DNA of 11,688 nt from an uncultured Actinomycetes bacterium (GTDB lineage: Bacteria; Actinomycetota; Thermoleophilia; Solirubrobacterales; Solirubrobacteraceae): NCBI GenBank assembly GCA_937888775.1, contig CALAQT010000273.1, positions 1 to 11,688 on the forward strand. The letters run 5' to 3'. The notes under the pieces were generated by a model, which did no database searches, had not been told where the DNA came from, and saw only the letters and a list, made by a program, of their open reading frames with translations. This document shows, in pieces, positions 1 through 6,249 of this stretch. The translations under genes were made by a program, and so were the position numbers. Numbering within the stretch: the stretch's first letter is position 1; the number at the start of each line of letters is the position of its first letter.

Positions 1-1
1 G

Positions 2-967
2 GAGAGGGCGCAGGAGCGACGTGCCGCAGCGCGCGAACGGACGCGCGAACCGGGCGTCACGCGCGACGGCACCCGCGTCGAGGTGTTCGCGAACCTGGGC
101 AACGCCGGCGAGGCGGCCGGCGCCGTGCAGCTCGGAGCCGAGGGCGTCGGCCTGCTGCGGACGGAGTTCCTGTTCCTGGGCCGGGCCGAGCTGCCTGACG
201 AGGAGGAGCAGATCGAGACGCTGCGTGAGATCGCCCGGGCGCTGGACGGCCGTCCGCTGGTGGTTCGCACGCTCGACGCGGGCGCCGACAAGCCGCTGGC
301 GGCGCTACCGATGCCCGCCGAGGCCAATCCGTTTCTCGGCGTCCGCGGGATCCGTGTCGGCCTGGAGCGACCGGAGCTGCTGGAGACGCAGTTCCGGGCG
401 ATCCTGCGGGTGGCGGCGGAGTACCCGGTCAAGGCGATGCTGCCGATGGTCGCCACCGCGGGGGAGGTGCTGCGCGCGCGTGAGGTGCTGGAGCGGGCCC
501 GCGCGGTCACCCGGTTGCCGGCCCCGCTTGAGCTCGGGATCATGGTCGAGGTGCCCGCCGCCGCGCTGACCGCCTCCCATCTGGCGCCGCTCGTCGATTT
601 CTTCTCGGTGGGAACCAACGACCTCACCCAGTACACGATGGCCGCCGAGCGTGGCAACGAGCGGTTGTCGTCGTTGCTGGCCGGGCCGCAGCCGGCCGTG
701 CTGGCACTCGTGCGCGCGACCGTGCAGGCCGCCGCCGAGCACGGACGCTGGGTGGGAGTGTGCGGCGAGCTGGCCGGCGATCCCGCCGCCGCGGTACTGC
801 TCGTCGGGCTGGGGGTCACGGAGCTGAGCATGGCACCGGCGCTGATCCCTGAGGTCAAGGCGGCCCTGCGATCGGTCGATCTGCCGGAGGCTCAGGCGAT
901 CGCCACGGCGGCACTGGACGCCGAGGACGCGGACGCGGCGCGCGCCCTCGCGGCCGGATTGCTGTGA
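2..967 (+). CDS. ptsI: PTS enzyme I, phosphoenolpyruvate-protein phosphotransferase (5' end missing)
   Basis: The reading frame is open from the window edge, so this is the C-terminal part of a gene that starts outside. It encodes the PEP-binding TIM-barrel domain of enzyme I, the cytoplasmic enzyme that takes phosphate from PEP and passes it to HPr in sugar uptake. Visible family motifs, in order, are GAEGVGLLRTEFLF, VVRTLDAGADKPL, NPFLGVRGIR, GIMVEVPAA with the metal-binding Glu, FFSVGTNDLTQYTMAAERGN with the Asn-Asp pair and PEP-binding Arg, and VCGELAGD with the catalytic Cys. The C-terminal end is at normal family length. The swivelling phospho-His domain lies off the window. Because the N-terminus is unseen, a fused multiphosphoryl protein (for example a DhaM-type EIIA-HPr-EI fusion) cannot be excluded. 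The next gene starts only about 16 bases after the stop. Confidence 0.95.
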   Translation, partial: ERAQERRAAARERTREPGVTRDGTRVEVFANLGNAGEAAGAVQLGAEGVGLLRTEFLFLGRAELPDEEEQIETLREIARALDGRPLVVRTLDAGADKPLAALPMPAEANPFLGVRGIRVGLERPELLETQFRAILRVAAEYPVKAMLPMVATAGEVLRAREVLERARAVTRLPAPLELGIMVEVPAAALTASHLAPLVDFFSVGTNDLTQYTMAAERGNERLSSLLAGPQPAVLALVRATVQAAAEHGRWVGVCGELAGDPAAAVLLVGLGVTELSMAPALIPEVKAALRSVDLPEAQAIATAALDAEDADAARALAAGLL

Positions 968-983
968 GGTAGTCTCAGCCCTT

Positions 984-1541
984 GTGGAGGCGGGTACTCG
1001 GAGCGCGTTGCGTTCATCTCGCATGATCGCGGTCGGCACCGGCGTCAGGATCGTGCTGGCTCCGGCGGTGATGGCGCTGCTGCTAGCACGCTCGTTCACC
1101 GCTGCTGCGGTCCTATTCCTGCTTGCCGCCGCCACCGACTACTTTGACGGGCGCCTGGCCCGGCGCTGGGGCGTGACCACGCGCCTGGGCTCGTTCCTGG
1201 ACACGACCGCTGACAAGCTGCTGGTCACCACCGCGCTGATCGGGCTGGTGGCGGTCGGTCGCGCCTCGCCCTGGATAGCGCTGATCATCGTCGGCCGTGA
1301 GTTCACGATCCTCGGCCTGCGCGCCGCGGTCGCCTCGGGAGGTCGCCTCCTTGAAACCTCGATGCTGGGGAAATGGAAGGCGACGGTGCAGTTCGTGGCG
1401 ATCGCGCTGGCGATGCTGCGTCCCGACGCCGTGATCGCCGGCGTCTTCCTTGACCAGTGGGCGATGGTCATCGCGGCGATCGCCACGGGATGGTCGGGGA
1501 TCGACTATCTGCTGCGCTACTCCTCCGCACTGCGGTCATGA
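984..1541 (+). CDS. pgsA: CDP-diacylglycerol--glycerol-3-phosphate 3-phosphatidyltransferase family protein
   Basis: Integral membrane CDP-alcohol phosphatidyltransferase, expected to make phosphatidylglycerophosphate from CDP-diacylglycerol and glycerol-3-phosphate. The complete family signature D-x2-DG-x2-AR-x8-G-x3-D-x3-D is present (Asp52, Asp55, Gly56, Ala59, Arg60, Gly69, Asp73, Asp77). Hydrophobic segments lie at about residues 17-50, 78-100, 130-145 and 148-168, and the 185-residue length is normal. Start choice is uncertain: GTG 984 has GAGGT 13 bases upstream; TTG 1008 has GGAG four bases upstream; ATG 1023 would begin the protein just before the first hydrophobic helix, as in many PgsA proteins. 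It follows ptsI closely, and its stop overlaps the next ATG (ATGA at 1538-1541), so the two are probably translationally coupled. A related enzyme such as a phosphatidylinositol-phosphate synthase is possible but the order and spacing fit PgsA better. Confidence 0.88.
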   Translation: MEAGTRSALRSSRMIAVGTGVRIVLAPAVMALLLARSFTAAAVLFLLAAATDYFDGRLARRWGVTTRLGSFLDTTADKLLVTTALIGLVAVGRASPWIALIIVGREFTILGLRAAVASGGRLLETSMLGKWKATVQFVAIALAMLRPDAVIAGVFLDQWAMVIAAIATGWSGIDYLLRYSSALRS

Positions 1542-2524
1542 GCCGCGTCTTCGTCACTGGTGCCACCGGCTTGCTGGGCAGCGCACTGACCCAACGTCTG
1601 GCCGAGCGCGGCGACGACGTAGTCGCTCTGGCCCGATCTGACGCCGCGGCCCAGACGCTGGAGGCCCGGGGCATCAGGGTCGTGCGCGGCGAGAGCTACG
1701 ACGAGGACGCGCTGGCGGAAGGGATGCAGGGCTGCGAGCTGGCCTTCCATCTGGCCGGCGTCAACTCGCTGTGTGTGGACGACCCCCTTCCGATGCAGCG
1801 CGCCAACGCCGAGGGTCCGGTCGCGGCAGTGCGCGCGGCCGCCCGCGTGGGCCTGGCGCGGCTCGTGCACACCTCCTCGGCGGCGACGATCGGCGAGGCT
1901 CCCGGCACGATCGGCGATGAGCACTCGCCCCACCGCGGTTGGTATCTGTCGACGTATGAGCGCACCAAGACCGAGGGCGAGCGCGGGGCGCTCGCCGCTG
2001 CGCGCGAGCTTGGCCAGAACCTCGTCTGCGTCAATCCATCCTCGGTCCAGGGTCCCGGACGCGCCGGCGGGACCGGGCGATTCCTGCTCGCCTTCCTCGA
2101 TGGGCGCCTGAAGGTGTTCGTTGCCACCAACGTCAGCCTGGTGGATATCGCCGACTGCGTGGAGGGACACCTACTGGCGGCCGAGCGGGGCGTCTCCGGT
2201 GAGCGCTATCTGCTGAGCGGCATCACGCTGACGATCACGCAGGCGCTCAAGCTGGCCGCCGACGTTGCCGGCGTGCAGCGCCGCCCGCGGCTCTTGCCCC
2301 GGCCGCTGGCCACGGCGGCGGCCACGATTGTCGAACGAGGTTTCCGAATCGCCGGGCGTCACCCGCCGGTCTGCCGGGAGATGGTCAGGACTCTGCTCCA
2401 CGGCCATCGCTACGACGGCTCGCGCGCGGTCCGCGAACTGGGCCTGAACTACACCGATCCGGCCGAGACGATCCGGCGCACGGTGCAGTGGGCGAGATCT
2501 GAGGGGCTGTTGCGAAACGTCTGA
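1538..2524 (+). CDS. NAD(P)-dependent epimerase/dehydratase, extended SDR (dihydroflavonol-4-reductase-like)
   Basis: A 328-residue Rossmann-fold oxidoreductase of the extended short-chain dehydrogenase type. The nucleotide-binding motif TGATGLLG (Gly8, Gly11, Gly14) opens the protein, a TSSAAT stretch supplies the usual active-site Ser/Thr, and Tyr140-x3-Lys144 (YERTK) is the catalytic pair. VNPSSVQGPG matches the conserved segment after the active site. ATG 1538 was chosen over an upstream in-frame start at 1457 because it places the Gly motif at residue 8 and overlaps the pgsA stop as ATGA. The family includes dihydroflavonol reductase-like, 3-beta-HSD-like and hopanoid-associated HpnA-like enzymes; substrate cannot be told from sequence. 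Its position between a phospholipid synthase and an acyl-CoA ligase hints at a lipid or isoprenoid-like substrate, which is inference only. Confidence 0.85.
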   Translation: MSRVFVTGATGLLGSALTQRLAERGDDVVALARSDAAAQTLEARGIRVVRGESYDEDALAEGMQGCELAFHLAGVNSLCVDDPLPMQRANAEGPVAAVRAAARVGLARLVHTSSAATIGEAPGTIGDEHSPHRGWYLSTYERTKTEGERGALAAARELGQNLVCVNPSSVQGPGRAGGTGRFLLAFLDGRLKVFVATNVSLVDIADCVEGHLLAAERGVSGERYLLSGITLTITQALKLAADVAGVQRRPRLLPRPLATAAATIVERGFRIAGRHPPVCREMVRTLLHGHRYDGSRAVRELGLNYTDPAETIRRTVQWARSEGLLRNV

Positions 2525-2575
2525 CGGTGGTGGCCGCCACTCGGTGCACAGACGCCATCGGCGCCACAGATCGCA

Positions 2576-2581
2576 TACTGT
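2576..2581 (+). promoter_or_regulatory. Candidate -10 box upstream of the acyl-CoA ligase
   Basis: TACTGT fits the actinobacterial TANNNT -10 pattern and lies 13 bases before a strong AGGAGGA Shine-Dalgarno at 2594-2600. It sits inside a small inverted repeat CACAG/CTGTG (2566-2580). No convincing -35 box is seen. If used, the transcript would start near 2588 and place the SD almost at the 5' end. Confidence 0.4.
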
Positions 2582-2593
2582 GATGAAGACGTG

Positions 2594-2600
2594 AGGAGGA
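2594..2600 (+). promoter_or_regulatory. Strong ribosome binding site lacking a canonical start codon
   Basis: AGGAGGA is a near-perfect Shine-Dalgarno. Five bases after AGGAGG comes ATC (2605), and eight bases after it GTA (2608), both in frame with the acyl-CoA ligase; no ATG, GTG or TTG in that frame occurs before 2695. The site strongly suggests that translation begins about 90 bases upstream of the first canonical codon. Confidence 0.6.
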
Positions 2601-2604
2601 CACG

Positions 2605-2694
2605 ATCGTAGACGCCGACCTCAGGACGATCGTCACCGGCGGGCGCAAGCTCGCCGAGCGATTCGGAGACGAGGCGTATTTCGCCGCGCTGTGC
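2605..2694 (+). other. In-frame N-terminal extension of the acyl-CoA ligase without ATG/GTG/TTG
   Basis: Thirty sense codons run without a stop from the ribosome binding site into the ligase. They read as a plausible amphipathic N-terminus (VDADLRTIVTGG, then KLAERFGDEAYFAALC) leading straight into VRSGLARPELPHRV, a segment that actinobacterial FadD-type ligases of this group usually carry some way inside the protein. I infer that this stretch is translated, from ATC 2605 or GTA 2608 or after a base change or sequencing error in the start codon. Confidence 0.55.
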
Positions 2695-4377
2695 GTGCGA
2701 AGTGGCCTCGCCCGCCCCGAGCTGCCACACCGGGTGGCGCAGATGCTGCGGGCCATTGAGCGCCACGGCCTGCTCGCCGGGGCGGTGACCGTCGGCGCGA
2801 TCCGCCACGGCGATCGCGTTGCGCTGGCTGACGAGCGGGGCGAGCTGACCTACAAGCAGCTCGACGAGCGCTCCAATGCGCTGGCCAATGCCTGGCGCGA
2901 ACACGGCCTCCGCGCGGGCGACGGGGTCGCGATCCTGGCGCGCAACCACCGCGGGTTCATCGATGCGGTGTTCGCGGCGGCCAAATGCGGCGCGCGGATC
3001 GTGCTGCTCAACACCTCCTTCGCCGGACCGCAGATCCGTGAGGTGGCCGGACGAGAGGGGACCGACCTGCTCGTCTATGACGATGAGTACGCCGATATGC
3101 TCAAGGGCGTCGATCCGCCCCACGGCCGATGGCGCGCCTGGACCGATGAGGATGAGGCCAAGGGCAGCGGCGCGAAGGGGGGCCACGCCAAGGGCGGCAA
3201 GGCGAAGCGTGGTGTCGCCAAGGGCGTCGACGCCAAGGGTGCTGACCGGACGGGCGGCGACGCGCAGGGTGGCGTCGTCCCAGACACGCTGGCCGCACTG
3301 ATCGCGGTCGCCTCGACCGATGCCCCGCCCAAGGCGGATACCCCACCGCGGATCGTGATCCTGACCAGCGGCACCACCGGAACCCCCAAGGGCGCCCCGC
3401 ACGCCGAGCCGCGGTCGCTGGCGCTGGTCGGAGGCTTGCTCAGCAAGGTGCCGTTCCGCGCCCGCGAGGTGACCGAGCTGTGCGTGCCGATGTTCCACGC
3501 GCTGGGCCTTGCGCACATGGCGCTGGCACTGGCGCTCGGCTCCAAGCTCGTCGTCCGCCGCCATTTCGATCCGGAGCAGACCCTGGACAGCCTGGCCGAG
3601 CAGCAGGCCACGGCGCTGATCGTCGTCCCGGTGATGCTGGCGAGGTTGCTCGATCTCGGCGATCAGGCCCTCGCCGATCATGACCTGGATCACCTGAAGA
3701 TCATCTTCGCCGGCGGCTCGCAACTGGGCGGCGAGCTGTGCCGGCGCGCGATGAGCGCATTTGGTCCGATCGTCTACAACCTCTATGGCTCGACCGAGGT
3801 CGCCTACGCGACGATCGCCACGCCCGAGGACCTGGAGGCCGAGCCCGACACCGTCGGCGGGGTGATCCGGGGAACGATCGTCAAGATCCTTGACGAGGAC
3901 GGCGCGGAGCTCCCCACGGGCCAGACGGGACGCATCTTCGTTGGCAACAGCTCGCAGTTCGAAGGCTATACGGGCGGTGAGACCAAGGAACAGGTCAGAG
4001 GGTTGATGTCCTCAGGCGACGTCGGGCACTTCGACCAGAAGGGGCGCCTGTTCATCGACGGCCGCGACGACGAGATGATCGTATCCGGCGGCGAGAACGT
4101 GTTCCCTCACGAGGTGGAGGAGCTGCTCTCCGGTCACGAGGCGATCTCCGAGGTGGCGGCGATCGGCGTCGAGGACGAGAAGTTCGGCCAGCGACTGCGC
4201 GCGTTCGTGGTGCTGCGCGACAGCGCCCGCCTGAGCGAGGACGAGGTCAAGGACTACGTGCGCCAGCACCTCGCTCGTTACAAGGCGCCGCGCGACGTGA
4301 TCTTCGTCGACGAGCTGCCGCGCAACCCGACCGGCAAGGTGCTCAAGCGCGAGCTGGCCGAGATGGAGGGCGAGTAA
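2695..4377 (+). CDS. Acyl-CoA ligase / AMP-dependent synthetase (FadD-like) with Lys/Gly-rich insertion
   Basis: ANL-superfamily adenylating enzyme that would activate a fatty or other carboxylic acid with ATP and attach it to CoA. Numbered from GTG 2695 (560 residues): P-loop TSGTTGTPKG at 224-233; adenine and acyl-site motif NLYGSTE at 362-368; ribose-binding Asp442 in SGDVGHF; hinge Arg457 in GRDDEMIVSGGENVFP; and the adenylation Lys548 in PRNPTGKVLKREL near the C-terminus. All catalytic motifs are intact. Residues 155-193 are an unusual Ala-Lys-Gly-rich repeat inserted just before the P-loop subdomain. No Shine-Dalgarno precedes GTG 2695, whereas AGGAGGA lies at 2594-2600 and the frame is open back to 2587, so the real start is probably near 2605. 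The gene has its own likely promoter, 80 bases after the SDR gene, and is followed immediately by the hydroxy-acid oxidase. Substrate unknown. Confidence 0.9.
   Translation: MRSGLARPELPHRVAQMLRAIERHGLLAGAVTVGAIRHGDRVALADERGELTYKQLDERSNALANAWREHGLRAGDGVAILARNHRGFIDAVFAAAKCGARIVLLNTSFAGPQIREVAGREGTDLLVYDDEYADMLKGVDPPHGRWRAWTDEDEAKGSGAKGGHAKGGKAKRGVAKGVDAKGADRTGGDAQGGVVPDTLAALIAVASTDAPPKADTPPRIVILTSGTTGTPKGAPHAEPRSLALVGGLLSKVPFRAREVTELCVPMFHALGLAHMALALALGSKLVVRRHFDPEQTLDSLAEQQATALIVVPVMLARLLDLGDQALADHDLDHLKIIFAGGSQLGGELCRRAMSAFGPIVYNLYGSTEVAYATIATPEDLEAEPDTVGGVIRGTIVKILDEDGAELPTGQTGRIFVGNSSQFEGYTGGETKEQVRGLMSSGDVGHFDQKGRLFIDGRDDEMIVSGGENVFPHEVEELLSGHEAISEVAAIGVEDEKFGQRLRAFVVLRDSARLSEDEVKDYVRQHLARYKAPRDVIFVDELPRNPTGKVLKRELAEMEGE
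3157..3273 (+). repeat. Lys/Gly/Ala-rich coding repeat inside the acyl-CoA ligase
   Basis: About 39 codons contain repeated AKG-type units (AKGSG, AKGGH, AKGGK, AKRG, AKGVD, AKGAD) and end in Gly-rich GGDAQGG. At DNA level the unit is GCCAAGGGC or a close variant, six times with irregular spacing. It replaces what is normally a short loop between the N-terminal subdomain and the P-loop, and looks like a slippage-expanded, basic, disordered surface loop. Confidence 0.75.
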
Positions 4378-4493
4378 CCGCGTCGCCCGCATACGGTCCG
4401 CCTTATGCGTCCTATCAGGCGGAGATCTTCCTGCGCGGGATAGGCGGGGAGACCCCCGCGCACCCCATCTCGCTCGCCGAGCTGGCGCGGGAG
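4374..4493 (+). other. In-frame N-terminal extension of the hydroxy-acid oxidase without ATG/GTG/TTG
   Basis: From 4374 to 4493 the oxidase frame is open and encodes YASYQAEIFLRGIGGETP and following residues, which correspond to the N-terminus of lactate 2-monooxygenase-type enzymes (a Tyr/Glu-Ile-Tyr/Phe segment, then G-x-x-G-x-x-P). No ATG, GTG or TTG occurs in this frame. GTA 4374 overlaps the ligase stop as GTAA and has GGAGGG at 4365-4370 just before it. An out-of-frame ATG at 4405 would need a one-base shift to enter this frame. Confidence 0.6.
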
Positions 4494-5561
4494 GTGGAGC
4501 GCCAGTCCGATCCGAAGATCGCCGCCTACGTTTTCGGGGCGGCTGGGTCTGAGGACACGATGCACGCCAACCAGCGGGCCTTCCGACGCTGGCGGATCGT
4601 GCCCCGAATGCTGCGTGACGTCTCACAGCGCGACCTGTCGGTGACGGTGCTGGGTACCGCGCTGCCGGCGCCGCTGGCGCTGGCCCCGATCGGCGTGCCC
4701 ACGATCGTTCACCCCCAAGGCGAGCTGGCGGTCGCCCGGGCGGCCGCCGCGTTGGGCTTGGCGATGGCCGTCAGCACGATCACCAGCAGCCCGCTGGAGG
4801 AGGTCGCCGCCGCGGCCCCGGGTCCGAAGTGGTTTCAGCTCTACTGGCCCAATGACCGTGAGCTGGCGGCGAGCCTGCTGGCGCGCGCCGAGCGGGCCGG
4901 TTACGAGGCTCTGATCGTGACCCTTGACACGTTCCTGCCGGGCTGGAAGCCGCGTGACCTGCAGGGTGCCTGGCAGCCCTTCCTGCAGGGCGAGGGGATC
5001 GCCAACTACACCTCGGATCCGGTCTTCCGGGCCCGTCTGGCCCGTCCGCCGGAGGAAGATCCCCAGGCCGCGATCGGCGAGTTCGTGGTCCAGTTCTCCA
5101 ACCCCCGGTTGACGTGGGACGACCTGGAGTTCCTGCGCTCGCGCACAACGCTGCCGATCGCCCTGAAGGGGATCCTGCACCCCGACGACGCGCGGCTGGC
5201 CCGCGACCACGGGATCGAAGCGGTGGTCGTCTCCAATCACGGCGGGCGCCAGGTCGACGGCGCCGTCGCGTCGCTGGACGCGCTACCCGCCATCGTCGAC
5301 GTGGTCGGCGACGAGCTGGACGTGCTGCTCGACAGCGGCGTTCGGGGCGGCGCCGACATCGTCAAGGCGCTGGCCCTCGGTGCCGACGCCGTGCTGCTCG
5401 GGCGTCCCTACCTGTGGGGTCTGGCGATCGACGGCGAAGCGGGCGTCCTGGCCGTGCTGCGCGGGATCCTCGCCGAGCTGGATCTCACGCTCGGTCTCAG
5501 CGGCCACACGCGTCCCAGCCAGCTCGACGCCACAGCCCTAACGCGCGACCCAGCCCACTGA
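4494..5561 (+). CDS. FMN-dependent alpha-hydroxy-acid oxidase (lactate 2-monooxygenase-like)
   Basis: TIM-barrel flavoenzyme oxidising an L-2-hydroxy acid such as lactate. Family features, numbered from GTG 4494 (355 residues): RWRIVPRMLRDVS and LPAPLALAPIGV near the N-terminus, WFQLYWPND with the substrate-binding Tyr, LDTFLPGWKPRDL, Lys225 in ALKGILHPDDA, catalytic His249 and Arg252 in SNHGGRQVDG, and the FMN phosphate site LDSGVRGGADIVKAL then LLGRPYLWG. The match is closest to lactate monooxygenases (FxxGWxPRDL, NYxxDPVF). From GTG 4494 the protein is about 40 residues shorter than that family and lacks its N-terminal strand and helix, which are encoded in frame upstream at 4374-4493; the full frame of about 395 codons matches family length. 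It lies directly after the ligase and is probably cotranscribed. Confidence 0.88.
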   Translation: MERQSDPKIAAYVFGAAGSEDTMHANQRAFRRWRIVPRMLRDVSQRDLSVTVLGTALPAPLALAPIGVPTIVHPQGELAVARAAAALGLAMAVSTITSSPLEEVAAAAPGPKWFQLYWPNDRELAASLLARAERAGYEALIVTLDTFLPGWKPRDLQGAWQPFLQGEGIANYTSDPVFRARLARPPEEDPQAAIGEFVVQFSNPRLTWDDLEFLRSRTTLPIALKGILHPDDARLARDHGIEAVVVSNHGGRQVDGAVASLDALPAIVDVVGDELDVLLDSGVRGGADIVKALALGADAVLLGRPYLWGLAIDGEAGVLAVLRGILAELDLTLGLSGHTRPSQLDATALTRDPAH

Positions 5562-5606
5562 GCGAGCACGGGACGCTTCACGAACGCGACCAGCGTCGAC
5601 GCCCGG

Positions 5607-5714
5607 CGACAGGGCAACAAGTGCGGCGCGAGCATCCGCGCCGCACCAAAGGGCGGCACCAAGCGGGGCGGATCTCGACGCCGCACCAGCGCCGGAGCGG
5701 ATGTCGCGCCGCGC
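5607..5714 (+). repeat. Interspersed mosaic repeat, copy 1 (short form)
   Basis: Three related units: forward GTGCGGCG-CGAGC-ATCCGC at 5621-5639, inverted at 5664-5686 (GGGGCGGATCTCGACGCCGC core) and inverted, more diverged, at 5694-5714. It shares AAGCGGGGCGGATCTCGACG with copies 2 and 3 but lacks the central spacer they have in common. It begins about 45 bases after the oxidase stop and ends just before the -10 box of the next gene. The opposed units could fold into a long GC-rich hairpin. Confidence 0.8.
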
Positions 5715-5716
5715 CC

Positions 5717-5722
5717 TACACT
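5717..5722 (+). promoter_or_regulatory. Candidate -10 box, leaderless start for the small membrane protein
   Basis: TACACT fits TANNNT and is followed by six bases and then ATG 5729, which puts the predicted transcription start on the A of the start codon. There is no Shine-Dalgarno, as expected for a leaderless mRNA. Confidence 0.5.
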
Positions 5723-5728
5723 CGCCGC

Positions 5729-6058
5729 ATGTTGATTCTTCCCCCGGGACATGCTCAGGCCGTCAGGAGCCGGCGCGCCTACAGCAGTCGCGAGCGGTGG
5801 ATGATCGGCGCCGTCCTGGGCGTCCTGGCGGTCGTGACCGTCGGGCTCGTGATCTCGCTCGCGACCGCCGGGAATCACACGAGCAAGGGATGCATCGACT
5901 ACACGCTGGCCTACGCCACCGGCGGCGAGAACTTCTATCGGTGCGGCTCCTCGGCGCGATCGACGTGCGCAGAGGCCGGGGCGCCCGGCGGGCTGACCGG
6001 CGGGGCCGCGCGGGCCGTCGCCACGGAATGCCGCAAGGCCGGGCTACCGGTCGGCTGA
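5729..6058 (+). CDS. Small single-pass membrane protein with a four-Cys outer domain, unknown function
   Basis: A 109-residue protein I do not recognise. A basic N-terminal tail (RSRRAYSSRERW, residues 13-24) is followed by one hydrophobic helix at about 25-47 and then a C-terminal domain of some 60 residues containing four cysteines (55, 72, 80, 101) in GCIDYT, YRCGSS, STCAEAG and ATECRKAG. The positive-inside rule places the C-terminus outside the cytoplasm, where the four Cys could form two disulfides. ATG 5729 was chosen because the upstream open frame overlaps the oxidase gene and the repeat, and because TACACT lies six bases before it. It is bracketed by two copies of the mosaic repeat. 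Codon use matches the neighbours, which supports a real gene. Confidence 0.7.
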   Translation: MLILPPGHAQAVRSRRAYSSRERWMIGAVLGVLAVVTVGLVISLATAGNHTSKGCIDYTLAYATGGENFYRCGSSARSTCAEAGAPGGLTGGAARAVATECRKAGLPVG

Positions 6059-6073
6059 GACCCACGAGGGACC

Positions 6074-6225
6074 GCGACGATCAAGCAACCAGTGCGGCGC
6101 GGGCATCCGCCCCGGTGTGCTCGCGTCGCTAGCGCGTCAGCCACCGCGCCGCAAAGCCGGCGGCACCAAGCGGGGCAGATCTCGACGCCGCACCACGCAC
6201 CAAGCGGGGCGGATGTCACCCCGGC
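6074..6225 (+). repeat. Interspersed mosaic repeat, copy 2 (uninterrupted long form)
   Basis: Forward unit GTGCGGCG-CGGGC-ATCCGCCCCG at 6092-6114, a spacer shared with copy 3 (GTGCTCGCGTCG, then CAGCCACCG, then GCCGCAAAGCCGG), and two inverted units at 6171-6193 and 6205-6225. The leader CGACGATCAAGCAA is also shared with copy 3. It starts about 15 bases after the stop of the small membrane protein gene and ends just before the aminotransferase promoter. It keeps the empty CTAGC site at which copy 3 carries an insertion. Confidence 0.85.
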
Positions 6226-6233
6226 CCCCGGCA

Positions 6234-6239
6234 TAAGAT
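6234..6239 (+). promoter_or_regulatory. Candidate -10 box of the aminotransferase gene
   Basis: TAAGAT fits TANNNT and lies ten bases before ATG 6250, giving a predicted transcript with a leader of only a few bases or none. It overlaps the alternative ATG at 6238, which argues for 6250 as the start. No -35 was identified; that position falls within the repeat. Confidence 0.4.
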
Positions 6240-6249
6240 GGCGAGCACG

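Noticed and set aside
2524..2545. Terminator hairpin after the SDR gene (GGTGGTGGCCGCCAC)
   Set aside because: The arms pair only over a few bases with no room for a proper loop, and no U-tract follows.
2449..3723. Long minus-strand open frame of 424 codons opposite the SDR and ligase genes
   Set aside because: Low-complexity Arg/Gln/Gly composition, no motifs, and it crosses two well-supported + strand genes.
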